Below are positions 13,450 through 29,268 of a DNA stretch of 64,000 nt, in pieces. The DNA comes from Trichoplax sp. H2 (Eukaryota; Placozoa; Uniplacotomia; Trichoplacea). A model generated the notes under the pieces. The model did not search any database. It was not told where the DNA came from and worked only from the letters and a program-made list of their open reading frames with translations. Positions within the stretch are counted from its first letter, which is position 1; the number at the start of each line of letters is the position of its first letter. The position numbers were made by a program, and so were the translations under genes. The DNA is taken from positions 1 through 64,000 of the forward strand of contig NOWV01000170.1 in assembly GCA_003344405.1 (NCBI GenBank), given 5' to 3'.

Positions 13450-16340
13450 TTATAAAAAATGAAGCGTTTTTTACTAAATCGATAGAAAGATAACATTTAT
13501 ATATTACACACTATACAGAGTTAGTCAATGTAAACAAGCTTACATTGTCAGATTTACGAAATAAAAATAGTCAATGATCACCTAGCTGATCGCTTACATG
13601 TTATCGATCAAAATATCTATACTATACGAGTACATACTCGTATATCGTATGTCATGAAATTTCTACTTAATCCTTCTAGTACTATACATAGTATCATACA
13701 CGATGCATTGGCTCTTTCGTTGGGTTTTAATATAATGAAGGTATACGTATGCAATTTTTACGAGATACCAGTAGCTCTATAGCCGTAAAGATAAGTGTCA
13801 ATGAATAAACAATCGCGAATTTAATGAGAACAATTTCATCTAAGACATTTTACGAGTATTTGTATCGACAAACGCTCAAATTTATAGTGCTATCAAATAT
13901 CAATAATAATAACGAGTACGAGTATTCAAAGAGCACGCTACTGATTTTCCTTATGTAGTCGCTACGATTTTATAATTTAACATGAGAGATGTTACTATTT
14001 TGAGTTACATTACAGATAAATATTGAGGAAGACAGGCGTGATAGTAAAGTCGTAGCTTTGATTTCTCACTGTAAATCTGATTTTAGAAAAAGATAATATA
14101 AAGTTGAAGAAGAAACATAATATATTTTCCTCGTTTCATGACCGGCTTTAATGTAAAACTTCAATAGTTAGACATTGAACGATATGGTTAATCAGCTGAT
14201 ATTAACATCTACATATGCTTATATAATCTCATAAATATTCGTATATAAAATTAAATGTAAATTGCCCTCGATCCCTCTCTTTTAAGCTGACCTAAGCGAA
14301 ATCTTGTTACAGTCTAAAATGAATAGTGTTCAATTAAAATATAATACGGTACAAAACATTCTCTTGCACTTTTAAACGCGATGATAGTATAGCAAATAAT
14401 ACCATACTCTTGTACTTTGTTTTTGAATAATTTTAAAATTGACGGTCACAAAACGAGTTTTGGCAGTGATTTCTTGTTTTGGTAAACTTGAATTTTTCCT
14501 ATAGTAATAATCTGTTTCATTTTGCATTCGAATTTATTTCTATACTATCTACCATTTTCGCATGTTATGATATATGTTTTACAGTCTAATGTAATGCGAT
14601 CCTAATACTTAATATATTTTCATGATAGCGATTCATCCTCCGATATTTCTAATTTCTTTCGGACACCGATAACTAGTATATTCTGCTTAATGAACTCTTG
14701 ACATACCCTATTAACGGACTGTCAGTATTTATCTATTGCTCTCTGGTTAGATAAAAATTGTGCTTATTGTGTTTCTATTGTTCTATAAATACACGTTGAA
14801 GTAACTACTGTGAAAGTTGTCTTTGAGTATGAAGTTTTTAGTGTGTATTTCCCGCTTTCGGTTGTTTGATGAAGTTGTTACAATAAAGTACCAGTATTAT
14901 TGAAGAGCTATTTTGTTAGTATTTTCCTGAGCGATTCGTACCGTATTTTACACTGTTATTTTTCCACTAAGTGTTATAAATCATGATTTGTGTCATTGGT
15001 GCCAAAGATTGCAGCCCAACAATAAATTCGCTTTGTTACATAAACACTTGCAACATTTCTTTACTTAACTAAAATATAATTTATAGTTTGATTGGTTGAC
15101 TTATGCAAGATATGGTATGCGCTAGAATGCTTAAACACAATCTAGAATAATATACATGTTAAACGTATCTAATTACGGATGATCGGCTTAATACTCTTAG
15201 CTTAAGCGATTTAGACAGATCAGAATAACGCTGAATAGCACTGTATACAAGCATATAAGCGAAATAGCGTCGAAAGCAACCTGAAGTTTGTACTATGTGT
15301 ACAGTAAGAGTACCCAGTTATGCACTTGCGACTTGGCTACTCTTGAATAAAGTTTTGTATTAATAATACTTCTCATTTGCGATTGCGATTGTTGTAGACC
15401 GTTAGACTGAATATAGGCAGTCCTAACTAATTTAGTAGACAAACTATTTTATTTAAGAATATCAAGTCATTACAAAAAACTGTATTTCTTTCTAAAAAGT
15501 TAGTAGTATACTGTATTTAATCACACATTTCGATATACTCGTATTCCAACACTCAGCGCTATCAACCACTCTTGTAATTACAGAATAAGATAAAATTCCT
15601 TCGCATAGCTGAGAAACTGCATATAAACTATTATTTTATTTAATGCTTAGATGTACGTTGTAGTATGGTTTAACGTAAGTCAACCACAGGACTTGAGCTA
15701 CCTCAGTTTTATTTCAAACAGTAAAGGATTACTACTCCTACTCTCTCATGAAATTACAAAAACAGTTAAAACTGCGTTCCATAATTATAATTACAATAAC
15801 TCATTAGTTATTTTTAGTTGCGTCAGCATTAATTCTATAGAAATGGATGCAGATATAAATGGATTTTAGACTTGATATATAGCAAACTATCGTTACCTTA
15901 ATAGGCAGTCTGCGATGTAGTAGCTTAACTTACGTTTATTTGTTAAAAATTTTGTTAATATTGCCTGAATGTGAGACTGATTCTCTTTGGAGATTGTAGA
16001 AGAGTATGCTAGCATTATATAAGTACGTTCATAATTAATTGACTATTTGTATCATTGCTGATACGTAAGTAAATACTTAACGTGATATTGCGATATGTAA
16101 TGGCTTATATAATATGGCTTGACTAAAACTTGCTGACTATATACACATCAAAATGTAATAAACTTTAAATCCAACGAAATATCAAAAGATATTTATAGTA
16201 TTTATTACAATCAAGTAGTCCAGTAACGGCTTCTACTGATATCAAGATGGCGCATATAGCCATCTACTTTTCTATGTGCGGCATAGACAACGACAGATTA
16301 CATTATTCATTAGTCTTGTGATATGACCGATTATGAAAAT
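13450..16340. other. Gene-free AT-rich stretch
   Basis: Nothing beyond chance open frames is visible on either strand. No tandem repeat is evident. Upstream regulatory DNA of the peptide ORF would lie at the left edge. Confidence 0.5.
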
Positions 16341-16344
16341 CCCA

Positions 16345-16680
16345 AATTTATAGAAAATTGTAAAGATAATTTATATGCATGGCTCTACTCTGGCCAAATA
16401 TAGCTACTACACACTTCTAAAAAGAACTATTTTCGTAACATTTGCAGCTATAATCAGCATGGCAACATTCTACCATATTTTAAACATATTCAGATTATTA
16501 TTAGTAAGAATATTTTACAGCGGACAATCATTAATCCGATATGGAAAATTCTACAGTATTTACATAGATATTAGTTCTATCAGCCAGAGTACGATGAATT
16601 AACTATATCCTAATATATGAATTACACTTTAGTATAGAATCTTCCACTACAGTCTACGGTCATAAGCTATTAAATATGTC
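16345..16680 (+). repeat. Diverged duplicate, copy 1
   Basis: This pairs with 17,420-17,870. Both contain an open frame ending in SQSTMN followed by the non-coding string CTATATCCTAATATATGA or CCATATCCTAATATATGA. The encoded peptides are hydrophobic (for example MATFYHILNIF and MATFYLILHIV). Differences between copies are spread evenly over codon positions (about 9 first, 10 second, 11 third by hand count), and similarity continues past the stop. Both points argue for a neutral DNA duplication, not a conserved protein. Confidence 0.7.
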
Positions 16681-17041
16681 TTAAGATAAATATAGAAAAT
16701 GGCGTTACCGTACATCATACTAAACATGGCTAATAGTGTATAATCTCAATATTAACTTACGTTACAAGTTTATAACGTTATTTTAATCTGTAAGATAGAT
16801 AAAATATCTTTAGTAATATAGAATCTCCCATACTAATACTAATAACTATTTGAGTTAATCTTGCTAATACTAAGACATTACAGTAACTAATCTACACAAA
16901 AATCTATCAACATAAATTATTTAGTCAATGTTGCCCTAACTAAAAGATTTATTAGCGTCAGACAATATAAATATAAGAATTAAATATGTTACTTCAACTT
17001 CTAAGCCTTTTAACAGTTATAAATCGAGATTAGATCCGTGA

Positions 17042-17400
17042 CTTACCGAATGGGACTTTGAATTACAGTGAGGCTTCAGTAGAAACATCAAAATGAAGAC
17101 GTCTTAATCTAACGGCCGATATTTATAGACTCCGCTAGATATGAACAATAGTAAACAAGCATTTCTGTTCAGAAATTATCAGTAGGTAATTTATTCCCGG
17201 GAGTATACGTACAATTCCCTAAAGATATACAACTTGAAGTAGAAGAATCAATACGGTAATAGTCGAAATACGAATGTCTATTCAGAAATTATCAGCAGGT
17301 AATTTATTCCCGGGAGTATACGTACAATTCCCTAGAGATATACAACTTGAAGTAGAAGAATCAATACGGTAATAGTCGAAATACGAATGTCTATTAAATG
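17042..17400. repeat. Tandem ~113-bp duplication
   Basis: The segment with TTTATTCCCGGGAGTATACG occurs at about 17,168-17,280 and again at 17,281-17,394, almost without change. A third copy lies at 18,747-18,863, right of the N gap. The near identity shows it is recent, or an assembly effect. Confidence 0.85.
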
Positions 17401-17419
17401 TTGTGATATATACCAATCA

Positions 17420-17870
17420 CGAAATTCCAAATTTTAGAAAATAAGGGCTTTATTGAATCTTATACAAAGATTAACTACACAGCTCTACTCTAGCCGAATA
17501 CTACTTCTAAAGACTTCTACAACGAACTAACAGAATAATCTAAAGTTGCATGCTTTTATGCTTTCCGTAGCATTCGCAGCTACAATCCGCATGGCAACCT
17601 TTTACCTTATTTTACACATAGTTAAATTATTCTTAGTAAGACTATTCTACTGCGGACCATCATTAATCCAATATGGATACGACTACAGTACTTATGTAGA
17701 CATTATTCACACCAGCCAAAGTACAATGAATTAACCATATCCTAATATATGATTTACAGTTCTATTTTTACCTATAGCCATATTAGTAACTAAACAGCTT
17801 ACTGTATATAGTCATCTGTACTCTAGCATAGCGTCTCTACCACTACAGTCTATAGTTACAGCTACCAAAT
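17420..17870 (+). repeat. Diverged duplicate, copy 2
   Basis: This is the partner of 16,345-16,680, about 1.15 kb away in direct orientation. Matching segments include the ALL/LLL-rich open frame, the post-stop string and a downstream CCACTACAGTCTA motif. Short insertions separate the matching blocks. Confidence 0.7.
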
Positions 17871-18351
17871 ATCTCTTAGGATAAATATCTACCTTACATT
17901 ATACTACACATGGCTAACAGTCTACAATCACAATACTAAGTTACATTACAAATGTATAAGTCGCGTTATTTTAATTATAAATACTGCAAACTCCCGTCAC
18001 TAGTGCAAACTCCCGTCGCTTTGCTGACGGTTTACGATAATGTGCTCATTCAACAGATAGTATTACCATTTTGGAAGCTTAGTAGAGAAAGTATCATTTT
18101 AAAAATACATTATTTACAGCAGTCAAGGTTAAATTTTGCTTCATATTTTATTACGTTTTTACACAACATCGACGCGTTTAACGATCAAGCTACCACCCAT
18201 TTATAGGATTACCTATATCATTACGCACTGTTCGAAAAGTATTTGTTGACTTCACAATTTCTATAGCATGTCTGGAGATTACAACAGGTGAGTTGTTAAA
18301 CGATAAAGCTACTATGATCAATACTGCTCTATATCTTAACAATCCTCAAAG

Positions 18352-18570
18352 GTTGTTGAATTGTTATGCTAATACGAAATTACTTTAATTCCCAAATGCT
18401 ATTGAATTGTTATGCTAATACGAAATCATATTGAACCCCAAAAGTCATTAAATTACGATGTTATTACGAAATCACGGCAATCCCCGAAAGTTAATTGAAT
18501 TATGATGTTAATACGAAATCACTTTTAACCCCTAACAGTTATTAAATTATGACACTAGTACAAAATCACC
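18352..18570. repeat. ~46-bp minisatellite, copy left of gap
   Basis: Four to five units of about 46 bp, each containing TTGTTATGCTAATACGAAAT or a close variant followed by a C-rich CCCCAAAA-like block. The same array, with one additional unit, recurs at 19,263-19,530. Confidence 0.85.
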
Positions 18571-18604
18571 ATATCTGACCGAAGAGAGTTGTTAGTTTCG
18601 TCTG

Positions 18605-18624
18605 NNNNNNNNNNNNNNNNNNNN
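18605..18624. other. Assembly gap (20 N)
   Basis: A run of exactly 20 Ns. Sequence after it restarts with a near copy of DNA seen at 17,042, and the segment 18,960-19,560 repeats 18,070-18,604. The gap therefore separates two copies of one local region. Confidence 0.98.
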
Positions 18625-19560
18625 CTTACCGAATGGGACTTTGAATTACAGTGAGGCTTCAGTAGAAACATCAAAATGAAGACGTCTTAATCTAACGGCC
18701 GATATTTATAGACTCCGCTAGATATGAACAATAGTAAACAAGCATTTCTGTTCAGAAATTATCAGCAGGTAATTTATTCCCGGGAGTATACGTACAATTC
18801 CCTAAAGATATACAACTTGAAGTAGAAGAATCAATACGGTAATAGTCGAAATACGAATGTCTATTAAATGTATAAGTCGCGTTATTTTAATTATAAATAT
18901 AAAAACTGGTGTTTCATATTATAAAAACCACAACACAGTGTTGATTTTCAAATGCAAAGGTATACTAGAATATTTTTGACGTAACTGGAAGCTTAGTAGA
19001 GAAAGTATCATTTTAAAAATACATTATTTACAGCAGTCAAGGTTAAATTTTGCTTCATATTTTATTACGTTTTTACACAACATCGACGCGTTTAACGATC
19101 AAGCTGCCACCCATTTATAGGATTACCTATATCATTACGCATTGTTCGAAAAGTATTTGTTGACCTCACAATTTCTATAGCATGTCTGGAGATTACAACA
19201 GGTGAGTTGTTAAACGATAAAGCTACTATGATCAATACTGCTCTATATCTTAACAATCCTCAAAGGTTGTTGAATTATGCTAATACGAAATCACTTTGAT
19301 CCCCAAAAGTTATTGAATTGTTATGCTAATACGAAATTACTTTAATTCCCAAATGCTATTGAATTGTTATGCTAATACGAAATCACATTGAACCCCAAAA
19401 GTCATTAAATTACGATGTTATTACGAAATCACGGCAATCCCCGAAAGTTAATTGAATTATGATGTTAATACGAAATCACTTTTAACCCCTAACAGTTATT
19501 AAATTATGACACTAGTACAAAATCACCATATCTGACCGAAGAGAGTTGTTAGTTTCGTCT
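18625..19560. repeat. Segmental duplicate of 17,042-18,604
   Basis: Blocks appear in the same order as left of the gap: the CTTACCGAATGGGACTTTG block, one copy of the ~113-bp unit, the ATAAGTCGCGTTATTTTAAT block, a block ending in ATCGACGCGTTTAACGATCA, and the ~46-bp minisatellite. The 1-kb interval holding the 17.4-kb duplicate is missing. It could be a genuine duplication with a deletion, or two haplotypes placed in series. Confidence 0.8.
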
Positions 19561-22430
19561 GAAATAAATTATTGCTATACTATTCTAAAATCTTGTAATA
19601 AAAGTATTTTCGAAAATTAAATTTGACGAAGACAGTTATTTGTGAGCTACTTTCATCACAATGATTATCAGCTCGGTTATTTTTTTAACGATTAGTTAGC
19701 TTTGTAAAGTTAGCATTAATTAGATGACGTTGTAAATAAGTCCATTACTTTGGAAAATTATTTGACTGAGTAAATGTGACCTAATAGTTACGTTACTATA
19801 GGTCATAATTATTCAATACTGCTAATTACATTTTATCTTCGCATGGCATTTTTATGTCTGGCTGCGATATAAAGAGTAGAAATTGAATAGAGTCAATTCA
19901 ATCAGCAGAACAAGTAGAAGTGAAAAGACAATACATTAATATACCGAAGCCAATAAGACCGTTGTAAAAATTGTATTCTAGCTTTAACTACTTGTGTCAC
20001 AATTATCATAAAATTGGGATAAATATCACTTAAAATTTATTTATTAATATTTTCTTAATGCCGATATAGACTCATTGATTCTGTTGTAAAAGAATGTGGA
20101 TAATTCTATGTAGATTTAAATACGAAATGGCCCAAATTCGAGTAAGGAAAATAATTCTTATCCAATTTCACTAAATTGAATTGTCATTTAAAGAAGTCAT
20201 GTTAATTATGCTAATACTAACGATTCTAGATTATTGTATTTACGATTTTGAGCAAAGAATTGATCCTTTATTTCGTATTTTATTTTACATAACAAATGTA
20301 TTCCCAGAACCATCTTATCTTTGTATTATTGTTATTCCTGTAATTTTAAAAAGCTATTCAGTAATTAATCATTACACTTTAATAATACCATTAATTTCAT
20401 ATCTGATTCCAACGACTGTCAGTAATAGTTATTAAGTTTATAAGCTTTCCACATTGAATCTTTAGCTTTGCAAAGAGAAATTATCTAAGGTGCTCCTTGA
20501 CTGCTGTTTCTGATAAAATTTGTGATATGACATTGATATTACCAAGACAGCAGGCTGGAAATGTAGAGTACTCTTGCGAATTGACGTAGTTATTAACAAC
20601 GCCGAGTTAACTCCTATGTCGCAGGAATAGTTATGGTAATCTATTTTCGTAAAAATAAAATCGTAATGATTTTCAATACGATATATGATAAACCAGATGA
20701 CAAATTACTGTAAGTACCCAACTCTAGATGGAAGAGCTATAACCCCTAAATGACTTACAATATAATCTCAAATTAATTTTCATCTACTTTTTATCTACAA
20801 ACGTCTTTTGGCTAGTAGAACGAGCTCTCCTGCTATAATCATTATTGATAGCGAACTAAAAATAAAGTGTTCTATGTTTTCCACTCCTTTTCTGATGAAA
20901 TTCGCCTATCGTATTTTATACTATTGCTATATTTAAGATGTGATCACTTCTCTGTATTGGATAGATTGATCATATATTATATTCTACTGTTATCGTAGGT
21001 TTACCTGTTATAGTATACAATAACATTGATTTGTTAGTGTCATACTAGTGTATATTTTTACAATAATTGTTGTTATTTGTGAGACCATCCACAATATAGA
21101 TTATAAGCTCTATTATGAAATAATCGTACTAAGTTATTAACTTTGTCTCTCATAGTAATCTGTAGGTACCTTAATCTGTTTGCGCTAAACTTGTCTACTT
21201 GTCAACAGAGTAAGAGAATGCGATTTAAATGAGCGCATCTCTTACCTTACCAGGAATTTTTTTCCTGCTGTTCCCTCTAAATATTGTCTATGTTCTTTAG
21301 GTTAAATAAACGTAGTCATTCAATTTCTTCTCAACCCTGTTCTCTGAGATTTAACCTTGTTACAAATACCGACGTTGTGTGACATTGCCCTATTCGATAA
21401 TGTTTTCTCTAACCGACCCAAGACCGTATTATGCACCATGATGCAGTGGCATTCTTTCCTAGACGACTTAGGTAGACCTTGGATCGTAAAACCTAGTAAT
21501 TATTGCAAAATTTAGTGATAATGCTAACATTAGGTGTTTAGTTAGCTAGTATTCGGTCAGTTCAGAATGCATACAGTCAAAATGTTATATTTACATAATT
21601 CTCTATCGTGCCATACGACGTAATATACTTTCGTTAATTTTGCTAAATTTCCAAATTATTATTTAATATCATTCAAAGGTGTAGTTTAAAGTGAGATACT
21701 CTACTTATTTCACTTTGTACTGAAGAGTAGCATTTAGTAAGCATTGAAAACTTTAAAGAATTAATGATAGTGTAAATATTTCATAATATTAAACTTTTTA
21801 ACTCTAACTTAACTCTAACTTTTAACTTTGTGCATTCGGAATTAGCCTAGTTAATTATACTACTCAATTTAACTTTTTTAGAAGTAGTAAGTAGACCGGT
21901 GTCGTACTTACATTAAAGAAGAAAAATATTTTAAGATAACTTTAAAAAGTTTTGAAAGGGCATTACACTGTAAGAGCTGCGTCCCTAGCTACAGTATATA
22001 TGCAATTAGTAGCCAAGAAATATTGGCAATTAAACCAATGTAGAAGTTTATAAACATGAAGACTATGTCTTACATAATTACACACTCGTCTTCATGTTCT
22101 GGTGATCACAAACAAAAAGTCTTGTAATCGTATCGATTAAAGTTTGCTATTTAGTTCTGTATCTCAATAAGCCTATTTGGATCAAACCGAACTGTAAATT
22201 GGGCTCATACTCGTATACAATAAGTACAATAGCTACATTATTATTTACCAGCTTGAATTAAATACAATTTATTAACCTATATCTGCTCTATTGTCTCAAA
22301 TGTAATGATAATAATAATGATTGGAACAATTAACATCAACTTCATTCCTCTGTGCGCATAAAATCTGTGATTAGGTAAGGGTATAGCCAAACAGCCAATA
22401 TTGATAGGTCAGCTTTTTCACAATGATAAA
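19561..22430. other. Gene-free AT-rich stretch
   Basis: One open frame near 20,200-20,435 on the plus strand is rich in Ile and Leu, but it lacks splice context or family similarity. I see no repeat and no RNA gene. Confidence 0.5.
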
Positions 22431-22438
22431 CAAGAGAA

Positions 22439-22672
22439 GTGCTTTCAAGATGCCATATGATGCCACCTATCCTAAAATTTATGGTAGTAAGGATAATTAA
22501 TTATTAAATCTTACCCTACGAATATGTTATAAACTTGACGCGTACGAGATGAAAGTGCTTTTAAGATGCTGTATGATACCATATACCAGTATCCTGAAAT
22601 TTGTGATAGTAACAGTAATTATTATATTTTACCATACAAATACGTTTAAAAGTTGACACATACGAGAGTGCC
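22439..22672. repeat. ~118-bp tandem duplication
   Basis: Two adjacent copies share AAGATGC, ATATGATGCC or GTATGATACC, CCTGAAATTTGTG-like text and a final TTGACGCGTACGAGA or TTGACACATACGAGA. Moderate divergence shows it is old. Confidence 0.75.
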
Positions 22673-22764
22673 GACTCTAAAAGTTGACGACAAGAAAATA
22701 AATTAGAAGAGAAGAGAAATCCGGGCGAGGAAAGCAAACTTACTATTGTTTCGATCATCTTTTC

Positions 22765-23390
22765 AGTTTATTAGTATTCTATTGTAGCATCTCATAGAGT
22801 GGCGATTTCTCTTAAGAGCTTACTGTAAAAATACGCCGATTATTCGTTTCTTGTCACTGAAGCAGCGTTAAAATACCGTTGTCTGTCTAAAAGTAGACGA
22901 CAGCTTATTCTTTTATCCAAACATAATAGAAATTTGATAATTATAATGTGCCGTATCGCGAACTTTGAAATTTGAAATGGCTGATGTTGAAAAATAAAGA
23001 AAAATTATTATTCTGATATTTACTGTTTTTATTCTTGAGGTTCTGCTATCATATTGAGATACAAATACGAATAGAATCAAAAATTTCAAATTTATTTAAT
23101 TGATATATAATAGCTTGAACCGCAAGGCTAAATTAGGTTCTGACTTGTGACTGAGATTTTAGCAATAAGACAATGGACTGCATATAATATTATAATTATC
23201 AATTGTCCGGCTTACAGTTGATAGTTTAATAATATAGTTATAGTAGACGAATTTAAAAAATAGTAGCAAATAATTCTGTAGCAGTAAAATCTGTTATTAG
23301 GATTTCACTTCATACGTAGAACTGATATATTTATATTATCTTCTGTAGCGATTTGTAAGACGCACGATTTTTTATAGCGATAAGACTGCA
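22765..23390 (+). repeat. ~620-bp dispersed repeat, left copy of inverted pair
   Basis: It runs from AGTTTATTAGTATTCTATTG to about ATAGCGATAAGACTGC. Its reverse complement is found at about 39,946-40,563 with only scattered substitutions and small indels. No terminal inverted repeat inside the element and no clear target-site duplication is visible, so the element type is not assigned. It ends about 140 bp beyond the MMUT stop codon. Confidence 0.85.
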
Positions 23391-23527
23391 CAGTCACATT
23401 ATAAAATAGTAATCACAGTACTGCAGGAAGAAAGTTTTAATCTTCTATAGAGCAAAAATCTCAATCATGGAAGTGATGACTGTGATTGGCATAGCCATCG
23501 GATCTGATATTGGGGTCAACGTAGTAA

Positions 23528-28397
<4,870 letters not shown>

Positions 28398-29268
28398 GAT
28401 TGCAGTTTTTCCCAAGATGAGCAAAGGTTCCCTCATTGGGTAGGTGGAAGTTTGATCCCTTGCACGGTCTTCTATGAGAGTTGTAGTACCCTACAGTGTA
28501 CAGGCTGGGTGTGCAAAATGAATTGTCATGCTATTTTCCATTTATGCCATACCATCAATATAAGGTATTCATTCAGTGGGTGACAACTTATTTTACGCAC
28601 TACGGTACCTGACTGTGCACTTGTACAGTACTATGTACTCGACGTTGGACAGTAGTAGTTCGCTAGCCGTGGTAGTGGTATCCGCTAGACTCGCAGTCTA
28701 AATCCACTTCTTCTAGGTCATGGATCGCACATTGTATGCCGATAGAATGAACAACATTTACTGGAAGCACTGCTCTGCTTTCACTGTCATTTCCAAGGCC
28801 AAGAGTCAAGATCCAAGTAAACATCGCTACCTTGGCCAATGAATTATTAGTGGTGTTGCATTTTACTGTAATTATTCCATTGAGGATTAGATGGACCAGA
28901 AATCAAACTACCTGCTTGATGAGATATCAACTACTGAATCATTAGCTAACAACAGTACATATAGTATGAAAGTCAATCGTGATTTTGAATCTCTATCATT
29001 TTAGTGCAGCCAGTCCCTGGTCTTTCGAGCAGGGCTCTACAGTGTACAGTACGCGGTACTGTAAGAAAAAGATCCATCGTACTCTGTCGCTAGACAACAA
29101 CAACGCAGCTGTTGCAGAAGCTGCAGCAAAGTTCTGGTTGCAAGTTGATCTTGGCTTGCAATTGCTGATGTGAGAATTCTACTTGATTCATCAGGCTCAT
29201 GGTAAGGCTGTTTGGGCTCCAAATTTCTTGTATTTTAGCTCTTAAAGACAGATATTAAGTATTCAATT
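28398..29268. promoter_or_regulatory. MMUT-GTF3C4 divergent intergenic region
   Basis: The 871 bp between the two divergent start codons must hold both 5' UTRs and promoters unless unseen leader exons exist. It contains three clusters of the GTACAGTAC palindrome family (about 28,495, 28,625 and 29,040) and a degenerate tRNA-like stretch near 28,672-28,740. No TATA box can be assigned with confidence. Confidence 0.5.

Noticed and set aside
20181-20435. 84-codon hydrophobic frame that could be a membrane-protein exon
   Set aside because: The frame begins at a TTG, has no acceptor or donor context and no family motif. Ile/Leu richness is expected from AT-rich codons.
28672-28740. Functional tRNA gene
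   Set aside because: The T-arm consensus and the acceptor stem are missing. Only the D-arm and anticodon-arm look is present.
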